Below are positions 22,265-34,140 of a stretch of 64,000 nt of DNA, piece by piece. The position numbers and the translations under genes are program-made. The first letter of the stretch is position 1, and each line of letters opens with the position of its first letter. A model generated the notes under the pieces. That model was not told the origin of the DNA. It was given only the letters and a program-made list of their open reading frames with translations, and did not search any database. The stretch is from Nyssa sinensis (lineage: Eukaryota > Streptophyta > Magnoliopsida > Cornales > Nyssaceae): the NCBI GenBank assembly GCA_008638375.1, contig CM018035.1, forward strand, positions 9,265,577 to 9,329,576. The letters are read 5' to 3'.

Positions 22265-22925
22265 TAAAGTTTTTTTAAGAACATTTCTATTCTCAAACTT
22301 CATTTCAAGACTTGAATTTTAAAAAGTATAATTTTAATTAAAAAAAATTAATATTTTAGAACTCAAAGGAAGATATGAAAATATGAATAATATTTTCCCT
22401 TTTTTAATTCTAATTCTTACTGCCACAAACAACCTAAAGTCATTTATCTAATAACTAAGAATCTTATAAGATCCAAAAATTATTAATTATTACTTTTCTC
22501 TTGGATATTTAATATCTAATAAAATATGCGTACATATTTTTAAGAATAATAATTTTTACAAATAAAAACATGTTATTATATTTAATTTTATATTATAAAA
22601 AACTTTATAATTTATTTTTATATTACTAAAAAAATGATATTATTAATTTTTATATAATATATATGTATGTAGGTAAAATGGTAAAATGCATGAAAAATAA
22701 GTTTAATATAAAAATAAAAATTAATACAAAATAATGTCAAATATTTCCTTCCTTTTATACAAAATAATTTCAAATATTTAATTTATCTCTAGTCCACACA
22801 TATTTTTATTTAATAATCTTATTAATTAGTGTAATAGATTTATTAATTATATGAAAAAAATTAAATTTTAATTAATAAAATGATTAATTTTGAGATAAAA
22901 TTAAAATTATTAAATAATAAAGAGT
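22265..22925. other. intergenic, very AT-rich
   Basis: Nothing recognised. Several poly(A)/poly(T) runs and one (TA)n patch near 22660. Confidence 0.5.
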
Positions 22926-23300
22926 TTGTTAAAAGCATGGAGAGAAAAGAAGGAAATGTAGTCGTCAGTGTACAAACATTGTAGTTGCGGCCCGCAACGT
23001 TAATTGAACTTTCAATGATTGGAGCGTTGATAGACGTTAATGTGACCGACAGTGACACGTCGGATATCATAAATGCCGTTACCTTGGGAAATACCCAGCC
23101 AGCGCGACCACACCAACTCCTCTCCCCCTCTCTCTCTACATACGTCCACTCACTCCCAGTTATGCTTATCCTTTTTGGTTTGTCAGTCTTTCATCATTTT
23201 TATATTTTCAATCATTCCCTGTTTCGCCGGACCATCAAACTAGGGCAAGTCCCCCTTCATCAACCATTAAGTTCCCCGATCAGGTCCTGTCCACGAGATT
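22926..23300 (+). other. isolated gene-start-like island, no coding region recognised
   Basis: Base composition rises sharply above the surrounding AT-rich DNA. The stretch contains an ACGT-core element (GACACGTC at about 23055), then a CT-rich run (CTCTCCCCCTCTCTCTCT at about 23119), as in a promoter plus 5' leader. The open frame across it (22985-23353, 122 aa) is not recognisable. It could be an orphan promoter fragment, a pseudogene 5' end, or transposon cargo. Confidence 0.35.
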
Positions 23301-23749
23301 TTCATCATGACAAATTAAATTTTATAAAAATAGCCTTATTCTTACAAATTTAACAATCCCTTGAGATTTCGTTAATTTCGTTTTAAAGAAAATAAATTTG
23401 AAGAAATTTTTTTTTTTATTTTGTTAAGATTTATTGTAAATTTAAAAAGATTACGTACCATCTCACTTCGATTATATAAAATAAAATAATAAATAATTTT
23501 TGTATTACCTAATTAATCTTTATGATGATGTTTTTAAGTCACATACTAAAAATTTATACAAAGTTAATAGTGTTATATGTTTGAAAAAAATAATATTATT
23601 TTAATTATTTGTTAAAATGTATATTTTATTTTTTAACACATGTAATATTTTATTTAAAATATATTAATTATAATTAATTTTATAAAATAAAGAAATAAAT
23701 TAAATTTTAAAATAAATGAAAATCATGATGATGGCCTACTTCTACTTTT

Positions 23750-24340
23750 CACAGGGTTTTAACGGGTCTAAGGATAAAAAAAAAAATTGTGAGACGAGAT
23801 TGGAGAAAGGGTCTTGCCTTAAACCGGCCGCTTGTTACCATCCATACTTACAAATAAAAAGGTTCGTGTATAGACTCGAATTTGTGAATTAAAGACATAA
23901 TTAAACAATCTTATTGTTATGTCCACATCTGTCCTTCTTTCATCAATCATAATTTCGTAACTGCAAATTTAAAAAAAAATTAGTTATGCACAATTTTATT
24001 CTTATAAATGAAAAAACTTTTCCGGGAGATGAGGTTGGGAAAGGAATCCCGCACCCTAAACCCAATCGTGCCATCCCAACTTACAAACGAAAAAGTTATT
24101 GTATAAACTCGAACTTGTGAATTAAAGACATAATTAAACAATCTTTTTGTTTTGCCAATATCTATCCTTTTTTCATTAATCATAATTTTGTCACTGAAAA
24201 TTTTATGAAGAATTAAATATACACAATTTTATTCTTACAAATGAAAAAATTATTTTCTTGATTCAAACATCTGAATTTTAAGTTATAATAAAACAATCTT
24301 ATTATTGCGTTAATATCTGTCCTTCTTTAATCAATCATTG
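23750..24340 (+). repeat. tandem repeat, three units, period about 233 then 155 bp
   Basis: The block AATTAAACAATCTT...TCTGTCCTTCTTTCATCAATCA recurs near 23900, 24132 and (diverged) 24285. The first two units also share a GC-richer insert (GGAGAAAGGGTCTTGCC-like at about 23800 and GGGAAAGGAATCCCGCACCC at about 24036), which the third lacks. The 67-aa minus-strand frame inside is repeat-derived. Confidence 0.8.
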
Positions 24341-24832
24341 AATTCTACTTTTATTATAAGTTATAGTTTTTATAATATAGTTTTTTTAATTATTACATAA
24401 TTTAAAATTTAAAAATTAAAATTTATTTATTTTAATTATGATTATTTTTAATCTTTAAATTATTTAGGGATTAAAATATCCTAGCATGTGTAAATTCTTC
24501 AATAATATATTCGAAGGTGCAGAAGACGATAACATTCTTTTTCTAGAAAAAGAAATCGTGGAAGTATATATATATATATATAAATATATATACACACACG
24601 TACAATCACATTGGGCCCTGAAGATCCGGTTCACACGTGAAAAATAACTTGTCGGTATGCGAAAGAAAACATCATATCAGTCACGCTGTAATCAATTAGT
24701 TATATATTAAAATAGAGATATTGATAAGTATATAAGCCGGCAGGTGCTATTCCCCCTCCACCCAAAAATATTGTGTGAATCCTGATTTATTACGTGGCTG
24801 CAAATTCAACCAATTATAACATGAAATTTGTA
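24341..24832. other. intergenic with a (TA)n run
   Basis: AT-rich; (TA)n at about 24566-24590. No gene recognised. Confidence 0.5.
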
Positions 24833-25278
24833 TAATAAATTATATTAACTTTTTTCTGAATTGTTTTTTTTAATAATTTTAAAATTTTTAAAATTATATT
24901 GATATTTTTTTACTTTACTTAACAATATACAAATATTTTTTCTAATTAAAGTTTTTAATCAAAATAATAAAATTACTTATTTTATTTGTATTTTTTTTCA
25001 ATTTTGACAAAAGTTTTCTAAATTTTAATAAAGATTCTTTTTAATTTATATAAAAATAAATTAAAGGTTTTAATCAATATTTATTTAAAAAAAGTCAAAA
25101 TTTAAAAAATTTATAAAAAAAATATGAAAGGGCAATTTTGTCATTTAAAAAAATTGACTAAAGAGGGTATTTTTATATTGTTAAATAAAGTATGAAAAGT
25201 TAATGTAATTTCAAAAAATCTTGAAAAAAGTTAGTGTAATTGTTAAAAAAATTTAATAGATATCAATATAATTTATCC
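24833..25278. mobile_element. Mutator-like foldback MITE, copy C
   Basis: Left arm TAATAAATTATATTAACTT and right arm ATCAATATAATTTATCC are inverted and continue inward with the family's phrases (TTAAAATTATATTGATAT; GTTAGTGTAATTGTTAAAA). No clean 9-bp duplication is visible; the left tip is eroded. Confidence 0.65.
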
Positions 25279-25605
25279 TAAAAATTAAGTCTTGACATAA
25301 AATAAGGTCGTTTTTTGCAGTTTTATTGTGCAATTGTTATTATGTTATGATTGGTTAAGTTCATAGCCACAAAGGGTGGAGGCAACCATGGGTTGAGTTG
25401 GGTTATACCCTGGCCTCCAAAGTCTATAATTTCTATTTTGCATGAAACTTTTGACTATTTTTAAGTTAGGCTACCTTAACATTTTGACCTAAGCCAATCT
25501 TTAATTTTTATTTCTCACTCTAAAATTTTGACATCTCAATTCTATATTTTCTCTCATTTCTCACCCTATAATTTTAATCCAATCCATTAACTATCTTAAT
25601 TTATA

Positions 25606-26136
25606 GGGTAAATTATACTAATCTCCCTTGAAGTTTATGACAATTATACTTACCTCTTCTAAGATTTCTAAAATTACATTGACCTCTCCTACTTTACAAA
25701 ATAATATACAGATACCTCATTCCTATCATTTTTTTTCAAAATGACAAAATTGCCCATTTTATTTATTGATTTTGCATTTTTCTAATTTTGACCAATTTAT
25801 TCTAACTTTTTTTAAAGATTTTTTATTTTTTTAATTTAAAAACAAATTCAAGATAAATAACTTATTTTTATTTTATATAAAAATAAATTTAAGGTTTTTA
25901 TCAATATTTGTTTGAAAAATGAAGAAAAAAATTGGCAAGATTTAAAAAATTGAAAAAATAAATATGAAAGGGGTAGTTTTGTCATTTTGAAGAAAAAAAT
26001 TGATTGGAGAAAAGTATCTGTGTATTATTTTGTAAAGTAGGGGAGGTCAGTGTAATTTCAAAAACCTGAGGGGAGGTCAGTGTAATTGTCATAAATCTCA
26101 GGAGAGTTAAAAAATTAAAAAAATAAATATGAAAGG
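25606..26136. mobile_element. Mutator-like foldback MITE, copy A, left segment
   Basis: Opens GGGTAAATTATACTAATCTC and carries the left arm and most of the interior. Both sides of the arm pair reach the TTTTGTCATTTTGAAG block. It is interrupted at 26136 by the solo LTR and resumes at 41055. Flanking near-duplicates are TAATTTATA (25597-25605) and TAATTTCTA (41212-41220). Confidence 0.75.
26132..26136 (+). repeat. target-site duplication of the solo LTR, left copy (AAAGG)
   Basis: AAAGG at 26132-26136 is repeated at 41055-41059 directly after the LTR's terminal CA. Confidence 0.9.
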
Positions 26137-26404
26137 TGTAATACCCCGACCAAAGAATGTTGGGTAAGGAGGCACGTTTTACGAGGTTATGAGAAAATTG
26201 GAAGAATAATTAATTAAGTTAATATAATTAATTAATTAAATATAAGGAGGTTAATTACTATTTAAATTACTAGAATAATGTGATGAAACACACACTCACA
26301 AAGTGTATTGTGTGGAAGTACATGTATAAATATATGTGTCTACAAGTATATGCATGGAAGTTAAAAATAAATGTTAAATAGATAATATAATAATGATAGT
26401 AATA

Positions 26405-26443
<39 letters not shown>

Positions 26444-27598
26444 TTTAAAATGCATGTATAAAGGTATGAAGGTGTGTATATGCATATTATATATATGTAA
26501 TTGTAATTATGTATATATATAGATATGATTATATATATATTGAGGGACATGCAATGGTCCAATGTGTACAAGAGTGTGGGAGAGACCATTGTGTATTAGT
26601 ATGTGTGAATATATATATGTATATATATATATAGCCACTCAATGGCTCTGCCCAAACAGTAAGAGGACACCCCTCCTTGGATGCTGCAACAAGCAAGAGG
26701 AAGATCAGTGGGTGGGGCAATCAGAGATTGAATTTATTAAGTGTATACTATATACACATACATACACAATGCATATACACGACTCACTCTGATTCAGTCA
26801 CTTGGAGAGAAAGAGAGGGGTCCCGGGAAGAAGAAGGAAGGAGGTTTAGAAGGAAGAAGGAGAAAGAAGGGTCACTGTTAGAGGTAAACCCACAAAATCT
26901 CATAATTTCTCTCTCTAGAAATACATGCATGCCAATGAACTGCTTTAGTGATTTTCATGCATATGAGATGCTTACAGTAAATATACGTGAATAATACATA
27001 AAGAATAGACTCAAAAGCACACCAAAACATCAAGCCGTACACAAAACGGCCATGGATGACCTTGCTTGAAGCAGGTCTGAACCGAGGCACACCAAACCAG
27101 ATTTAGTTTATCAAAACCTAAACTAGACGCTACAAGCAACCTAAAAACCCTAGTACGCGACCACAAAGCTCAAGAAATGAAACCCATACGATGAGTTGCA
27201 GGTTACGGGTTTGAAACCCAAACCTTTAAACACACTGTCAGAACCACTTTGGTGATTAGGGATTTTGGCCTTATGAAAAATGGAGCATATCAGAACAAAC
27301 CCCATCGAGTTTGGCTCAAAGATGGGCATATGCGACCGAGACACAGGTTTGGATTATCAAACCTAAAACCAAACACACGAAGCGGTTTTGAACTCCAAAA
27401 CGAATGCCGAACCAGTCCTTAACACCTTAGGGATGTTTTGGATTAAAAACAGAGAAGAATCGTTGAACCAAAACGCACGAAATAGAAGCTTTTAAGCTTC
27501 GAAAATTAGGGCAACAGTCGCAGGTTGACGAGGAAGACGACGCTAAGTCGACTCGTTGTCTTTCGAGTTAGACGGGTTGGCTCGGACGTGTGGTAGCC
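26137..27598 (+). mobile_element. solo LTR, Ty3/Gypsy-like, 5' segment (1,462 bp)
   Basis: Starts TGTAATACCCCGACC. With the other segment (38486-41054) it forms a 4,031-bp unit bounded by TG...CA and AAAGG duplications, with no internal region, so a solo LTR left by recombination is the simplest reading. This segment has a (TAA)n run (about 26400-26443) and a purine-rich leader-like stretch at 26805-26875 ending in TCTCTCTCTAGAAATAC, which is paralleled in the inner element's LTR. The small frames here are not genes. Confidence 0.85.
27594..27598 (+). repeat. target-site duplication of the inner LTR element, left copy (TAGCC)
   Basis: TAGCC at 27594-27598 is repeated at 38481-38485, directly outside the two LTR ends. 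Confidence 0.95.
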
Positions 27599-30444
27599 TG
27601 TCACGCCCCGAATTCCAGCGACCCCGAGGCGCGAGTAACGAGACAAAAGAAAATAAAATAATAAAGGAATAAAAGATAACTAAGGACGATTACATACATT
27701 CTACATACTGTTCGGATAAATACATAAGGCCTAGTCCATTTCTTCACCACTTACAAAATAAAATACAGTCGCGGGCTTATGCCCTTACACAATATCAAAA
27801 GCGCCCCTTGGGCCTAACATAGTTCCTAATCAGTTCATCTCCGCGTCTCGTACAGCTGGGACATCATCTGAAATGTTTGCCCCACTAAAGGGGTCAGCTC
27901 AACATGCTGGTACAATATAATGCTAATGCAAGAAACAGAACTAAGGTCGTGACATGTGCAAGTGTACAGTTATTTCTATATGGCATTCGATATTATGATG
28001 GCAGCATATAAATAATATGCAGTATATGAGCAGTATGCATGACACACCCATGCAACTCTATGCCACCCATGTCTCATGATACGGTCATTCTCCGCTGGCA
28101 TGAGTACCGCCGCGTATGTCTCGCTTCACGGTCCGGAACCCGTCAGGCTGGCAAGTACCTATTGGCCGATTTTGGGTTTTTCACCACAGGATCTGCACCC
28201 TCATAATGCAAAGCACCAAGTGCTTACCCACACCATGTCCAAGGAATTACACTATGCCAATATGCTCTGATCTCATCATGTCACAATGTAATCTCAATGA
28301 TGCATCTCATTCATACATTAAGCATGCTTTCAAGTACACAATTCATAATATCAGCAGTTCTTCAAAGCATATAATTCACACACCACATTAACACATGCGA
28401 TATACCCATAATCATCATCCAACTTAACAAGATAGCACGTAGCACATAAGCATGTGAACACTCAGGCAAACATGCGAACAATCAATGCAACAAAGCAAGT
28501 ATTCCTAATCTCAGTTATATTTCTTACTTAGCACAATATATCGTACCTGATAATTGATCTCAACTCAAGAAGGTGTACTCGAAGTATGGTAGAATCACAG
28601 GGAGAATGCCGAAGGTCAGATCACCTTCTCCTTGCCCTCTCGTGTTCCTAAAATCATAACATGAGATTCAGTTCATTGTTATTTGAATTATGCTATTCAT
28701 CAAATTTTATGTCTTTAATTCATAAATTTCTATTTTGCTAAATTAGACTCTACCATTGGTTTTAGAACGTTTAAGAAAATAAGTCTAGGTTCTCGTAGAA
28801 CTCAATTCGGACACTAGGGTTGAAAAGGGCAAAACAGTCATTTTGCACTTTACACGTGTCCTTACATTTCGTGATCTCTTTTCACAAATCGGACTCCACG
28901 GTTGAGTCCGGAATGTTCGTGATAATAAAATTTCACTATTTGTTTACCTAATTCGGAGTTCGTCTGACAGTGTTTCAAGTTAGGGGCATTTTGGTAATTT
29001 TAAGGGTTACTACGGGTCTTTTATTTTTCGGGACCCCGTCTCGTAAAACGGACCTCACCATTGGTCTCGGAATGGTCGAGATAGTCAAAATACACTAATG
29101 ACTTGTCCCATTTGGACTCCGGGATATTTTTGAATGTTTAATTAATTAAATTAATTAAATTAAATAATTAATTAATTAATTTAATTAATATTTTATTAAT
29201 AATTTAATCAGGTGGGTCAAAGTGAAATTTCTAACAGTTGGGGGGTCAATTTGTAATTTCCGAAAGTTCAGGGTTAAGGTTCAAATTCTAAAGGTTCAAA
29301 TTCAAAGGGTTCAAATTCCAAAAGGTCCAAATTAAAACTAGTTTAATTTGTTATTCTAATTCAGGTTAACCAAACAGGGGATAGGGCTAAAACTGGGATA
29401 GGATATCCCTGTCTCCAATTCGATTTTCCAATTTCAATTTCTCATCCCCGTTGCCAAACACCCCCATTCCCCTTTTTAATTTAAAACAGAACGCGACACG
29501 TGGCAGGGGCGGTCCACGCCCGCCCGAACCGGACCCGACCCGAACCCGGAACCCGGCCCGTACAGTGCCCCTTCTTCCCCGACTTTCCGGCGACAGACCA
29601 GTAGGGTTCCGGCGCCTTCTCCGGCGCCGGCGACCGATCTCCGGTGAGTTTTTCAACTTTTCAAAATGCCATTCTCTCCCCCTTTTCACGTAGATCACAC
29701 CCCCAACCTCCATTTCTCTCAAAACCTCCTCCACCTCCACGAAATAGAGGGTCAAACCCTCGGTCAACTCTCCGGCCAACCTTTCTTCTTCATTTCCGTG
29801 ACTGGTTGGTCACTGTTTGGACTCCCTCCCTAACCCAATGGGTTCCTGCACTCATGGGGGTCATCTTCCCAGCAACCAAACGTGGTTTTAAACACCTTTC
29901 CCCTAGCCAACCGATTATCGTCCCTACCTGTCACCCACTTTTCCTCCCTCATCTCTCACCCATTTTAGCCCATTCTTGTGGTGTTGTTTCCCATTTTTCA
30001 TGTTCTACAAGACCTAGGAGTTTATATTAACAGTATGTTACAAAACCGATGGTGCATACATATTAGGTTTCTAGAGAGAGAAAGCAAGTGGGTCGAGGTG
30101 CTTACCTCAACAATGGTGCCTCCTTCTTGTCTTGTCTCCGTTTCTCAGCCTCTACTTCTCTTTCTTATCTCTTCAGTCCTTCTTTCCTTTTTCTTTTCTC
30201 TCACCCGAGACACACCATTATTTGCACAAGTTCACTCTCCCTCTCTCTCTATCATTTTCTCTCTCTCTCTCTCTCCAAGACCAGCCTTTCTGCATCAGGA
30301 CTGTCCCTCCCATGCCCTGAATCCCCCTTCTACACTCCACCAACCGTACCTGCCACACCATCCCTTGTTGAGTGTTACACACTCAACACATGCACACACA
30401 CACACGGCACACACACAGCCACTTGCACAAATCTTATTTGTATA

Positions 30445-30475
<31 letters not shown>

Positions 30476-30680
30476 GTATACATATATACACATAATTACA
30501 CACACATGTTTTTAACACACACACCTTACACATATATATACATATAATTACACATAATCATACACACATTACACTCACACAATAATAATAATAATAATAA
30601 TAATATTAATAACAATAAAATAATTAATAATAACCATGAAAATTTATATATTTAAAAAAAAAAATTTTCGGGTTATTACA
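27599..30680 (-). repeat. LTR of the inner element (3' LTR in element sense), 3,082 bp
   Basis: It is the exact counterpart of 35399-38480 with a constant offset of 7,800 bp. In element sense it opens TGTAATAACCCGAAAA and ends GGGGCGTGACA. It contains TA, TAA and CT microsatellites, a GC-rich island (29490-29650) and three spaced dyad motifs (28752, 28898, 29058). The frames within it, including 130 aa on - at 29387-29779, repeat identically in the other LTR and match no known protein. Confidence 0.95.
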
Positions 30681-30693
30681 TCCTACCCTCCTT
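30681..30693 (-). other. polypurine tract of the inner element
   Basis: On the minus strand this reads AAGGAGGGTAGGA and sits directly beside the terminal bases of the LTR, which is where plus-strand DNA synthesis is primed in LTR retrotransposons. Confidence 0.8.
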
Positions 30694-30796
30694 ACAAAAA
30701 TTTCGTCCCGAAATTTAGAATAACATAGAACCAAAAGAAAATACATCCCTGATCAAACAACTCAGGGTACCTAACTCGAGCCTCGGCCTCACGCTC

Positions 30797-31610
30797 TCAC
30801 GTAGCCTCCTCAACCCCATGGTGGTTCCAACGAACCTTGACCAAAGGGATGGTCCTGCCTCGCAAAACCTGGTCCCTCGAGTCCAATATTTCTACGGGTC
30901 TCTGGTCATAAAAATGTTGCCCCCCTAGCTGAAGATCTACCCAATCTAATACGCGGGAGGGGTCAGGCTGGCACTTCCTCAGCATCGACACATGAATGAC
31001 ATCACTGACCCCTGATAGCTGTGGTGGTAAGGCTAGCTTATAAGCCACCTCACCAACTTTCCCAAGAATCTCAAAGGGATCTATAATTCGTGGCGACAGC
31101 TCCCACTGCGCCCAAATCTCCTCAAACCTCATCTGGAAGATACCTTGAGGAACACATGGTCCCCCACCTCAAATGACAAGGGTCGTCGCCTCCTATCTGT
31201 ATAACTCCTCTGGCGACTCTGGCTGGCAACAAGCGCTGCCTGATCACTTGTATCTCGTCTGTGGCCTTACGGACTATATCGGGTCTCAAAACAATTGTCT
31301 CTCCTACCCCAGTCCAACACACCGGGGAACTGCTAGCTACGGTCGCAGGCAAACTCTATCAAAGCAAAGTGATCCTCTCAACTAACCCTGAAATCCTTAA
31401 TGCAGTATCTAAGCATGCTCTCTAGGATCTGAATGGTACGCCTTGACTGACCATCAGTCTGGGAACGAAAAGTAGTACTAACTTAGCTGAGTCCCTAAGG
31501 CTGTCTAGAGGTTCTGCCAAAACCGGCAGTGAAACGTGGGTCCCTGCCTGAAACAATGGATACTAGAACCCCATGCAGTCGTACTATTTCTCGACATAGT
31601 AATAAAAGAT
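30797..31610 (-). pseudogene. broken integrase (pol 3' end) of the inner Gypsy element
   Basis: Minus-strand translation shows integrase core phrases in several frames: VSIVSGRDPRFTAGFG near 31560, QTDGQSRRTIQILESML near 31450, SSPVCWTGVGE near 31330 and LRPDIVRKATDEIQVIRQRLL after it. The C-terminal tail is open over 111 codons (IIDPFEILGKVGEVAYKLALP, HVSMLRKC, IPLVKVRWNHHGVEEAT). Frameshifts and in-frame stops (for example about 31380 and 31510) separate these parts, so no working integrase is made. The normal upstream reverse transcriptase and RNase H are absent. The VEEAT tail is typical of Gypsy pol ends. Confidence 0.9.
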
Positions 31611-33270
31611 CAATGCAAAATGCATTGCAACATGTAGACGTGCAGCCTTACCCATGGATCACTCACCTCTCCCTCAGCCGGGTGATGTGGAATGCATTAC
31701 CTCCCCCCATTACCATCTCCCCCGTAGGCTTCACCTCACCGGTAGGCGTGCAGCGGCGTGCAGACATCTCCACACTCCCCGCTAGGGTCTGATGCTAATC
31801 CCATCTGTAACGGCTCACTCCACATGGCACAACACATAATGAAACCCTCAAAACACATTGGCCTATCAATGTCAATTCCTTTCAAATTCCACTTAAGTAT
31901 CGCGACTCATCTCAACAACTCAACACAATAAAAATAAGGGAACTTCTCACAAAGATACCCCAAGGTCTCTCACACATGCTATGTCATCTAACCCACCTCA
32001 AATTAATCCATGAAATTACCTAGTGATTTATCCCAATGGTATAAATACGCATCATCTGTACCACAATGCAATCCATCATCCAGTATTTTCCAAGTACCCT
32101 AATTACCCACAAAACATCAACAGTACAATCTAAAAGTAAAGCTATCACCTCCCACCTTAGTCTATATATATATATATACATATAACCGAGACTAAGTGTC
32201 ATGTACTAATAAGGGCTAGCCTATTCATTTCATGTACGCGTATGTCGGTTGAGTATACAATGTAGACAGTGTAGGTTACGTACTCTAAACATGAAACTTA
32301 TGTCAATATACCAAGGTTCAGAAGAAATAAAACACTAAACTCTTCACCAATTTCCACTACGAACATACATCAATTTTCACACACATGAATCAACACACAT
32401 ATGGAAACATGTTTAAGCATTCTCTTATATATGCATCAATAATAATCAGTCTGTATATATATAAAAAAGAAAGTCATAATTGCAGCACCATAACGGTCAC
32501 TAAACTAGCATGCTTATATAGAGTAAACGTACAATATTTAATAGCTAACACGTAGCTTATCACATCAGCACCCAGTATAAAATTTCATTCCAGGAATACA
32601 CATATACATAAATAAGCACATAATCTGTTGTACAGGTGACCAGGCACATTCCCAACCTTACGGATATCCAGGCTCATAGTCTATCTCACTGGCAACAAGC
32701 ATATAGTCTACTGTTTAATCTCATTCGTTACACTGTATAAAGGCAAGCATTGAATCCTAGATCATCAATAACCAAGTATACTCCACCTTGTACAATTTCA
32801 CAACTAAGGTAACAAGCACTCCTCTAATCATGTAACCCAAACCAACCCAATTCAAATTAAAGTCTAACCCCTCCTAATTCACAATAAAGTCAATCTTAAA
32901 AGGATCTATGGACATCCCATGGAATAAAGAAAACATCTCCCTCAGGAGTACACACGGTCTCTCTTCCCCTGTAGCAACCTATACTCGTCTAAAGTGTAAA
33001 TAACCGATCTATCTCCAACACAACACCAATACTAGACGCATCAAATAAGATGAAGAACCCAAATAAGGCATGCAGTCAGCTACCTCTATTGAGTAATCTC
33101 TACAGATCCTCGTCAGCATTACTCTACCCCTAATGTCATGTCAACATAGTAGATATGAATGAATGAGATGTACTATAGTCTATCAATATGCTAGTCCATA
33201 AACTAAACATAAAAAGAAAATGTACCTCAAGGCTCTGAAGGTCCAAAAATGATAGGTGACTCTAGGCTGA
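31611..33270 (-). other. noncoding filler inside the inner element
   Basis: Between the integrase relic and gag, where protease, reverse transcriptase and RNase H should be, no frame shows their motifs. The sequence is of ordinary composition with a short (TA)n at about 32163-32176. It replaces at least 2 kb of pol, either by deletion with replacement or because the element lineage is built this way. Confidence 0.6.
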
Positions 33271-34140
33271 CTACTGCATAACGCCACTCTGAGTGGTCTG
33301 GTCCTGCCTACCACCCCTCTGACTGAGAGTCCTGACACTCAATGCTGTAGGTGTATGCTGAAAATACGGTGTCGGAGGTCTCTGACCCAATAGTGGCTGT
33401 GGCAGAGGCACTTGGGTATACTGATAGTAATGTGGTTCCTCTAAGTCCTGGGAAATCGACCTCTGGGGACAATTGGCCCTAACATGGCCAGTCTGGTGGC
33501 ACACATAACAAGTTCGTGGAGTCCCCCGTCCTTGACTCTGTACTGGTGATGGAAATGACTCCTGACTAACCTCGACCCTCTGTCTCAAGCTAGGGTCCCT
33601 CAAAGGACAAGTGGCCATCTTGTGGCCAGGCTGTCCACAAATAAAACAAATAACGGTCCCTTGGGATGTGTATGTGAATGTGGAAGAAGTACCAGTCTGG
33701 AACCTCTTCAATAGTCTCCTACCAGTGTGAGTATGGGCGGGTATAGATATCCGTGCAGCAGCAGCACGGGCTCGAGACCTCTTTGACGGCCTCCTACCAG
33801 TGCATATCGGGGTAGACCTAGGGATCTGTGCTAGAGTCGCCTCACTCTGGGTCTGGGGTTCTCTGACTCCTCTAAGCTCAGCCAACTCTCTCTCAGCCCT
33901 GACGGCTCTCGTCACTACCTCCTGTATAGTGTGAAGGCATTCCCGCATAATGGTCGCTACGTCCCCAGAACCACTAGCCTGCCCTACCTCCACTGGAGTA
34001 GGTGTAAAAGTGACGGCCTCCTCAACTGCAACATCTGCCGAAGCAGCAGCTTGGGGCCAACTATGCCACGGTGGTGCAGTGATCCTAGGCTCATCGTGTC
34101 TAGGTGGTATATGTCTGGGAGTAGCTTGTCTCGGTGGCAT
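33271..34140 (-). CDS. shortened gag polyprotein with two CCHC zinc knuckles
   Basis: An open frame of 289 aa starting MPPRQATPRH. Residues 1-100 are Pro/Ala-rich with a predicted helix (IMRECLHTIQEVVTRAVRAE). Next comes a basic region with an internal duplication (GRRPSKRSRARAA and GRRLLKRFQTG). Two zinc knuckles follow, CFICGQPGHKMATC and CYVCHQTGHVRANC, each fitting C-X2-C-X4-H-X4-C; the tail is Gln/Pro-rich. In complete Gypsy elements the gag capsid region lies between the N-terminal part and the knuckles; here I see no such block and the spacing is too short for one. The frame has stayed open, so it may still bind RNA but probably cannot form a normal particle alone. Confidence 0.85.
   Translation of the reverse strand: MPPRQATPRHIPPRHDEPRITAPPWHSWPQAAASADVAVEEAVTFTPTPVEVGQASGSGDVATIMRECLHTIQEVVTRAVRAERELAELRGVREPQTQSEATLAQIPRSTPICTGRRPSKRSRARAAAARISIPAHTHTGRRLLKRFQTGTSSTFTYTSQGTVICFICGQPGHKMATCPLRDPSLRQRVEVSQESFPSPVQSQGRGTPRTCYVCHQTGHVRANCPQRSISQDLEEPHYYQYTQVPLPQPLLGQRPPTPYFQHTPTALSVRTLSQRGGRQDQTTQSGVMQ

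Noticed and set aside
28076..28391. 64- and 91-aa frames in the LTR (also at 35876-36191)
   Set aside because: Present in both LTR copies only because the LTRs are identical; no recognisable protein.
29387..30547. Open frames of 62-189 aa in the LTR (and identical ones at 37187-38347)
   Set aside because: They lie in LTR sequence, overlap in several frames, include microsatellite translations and match no known domain.
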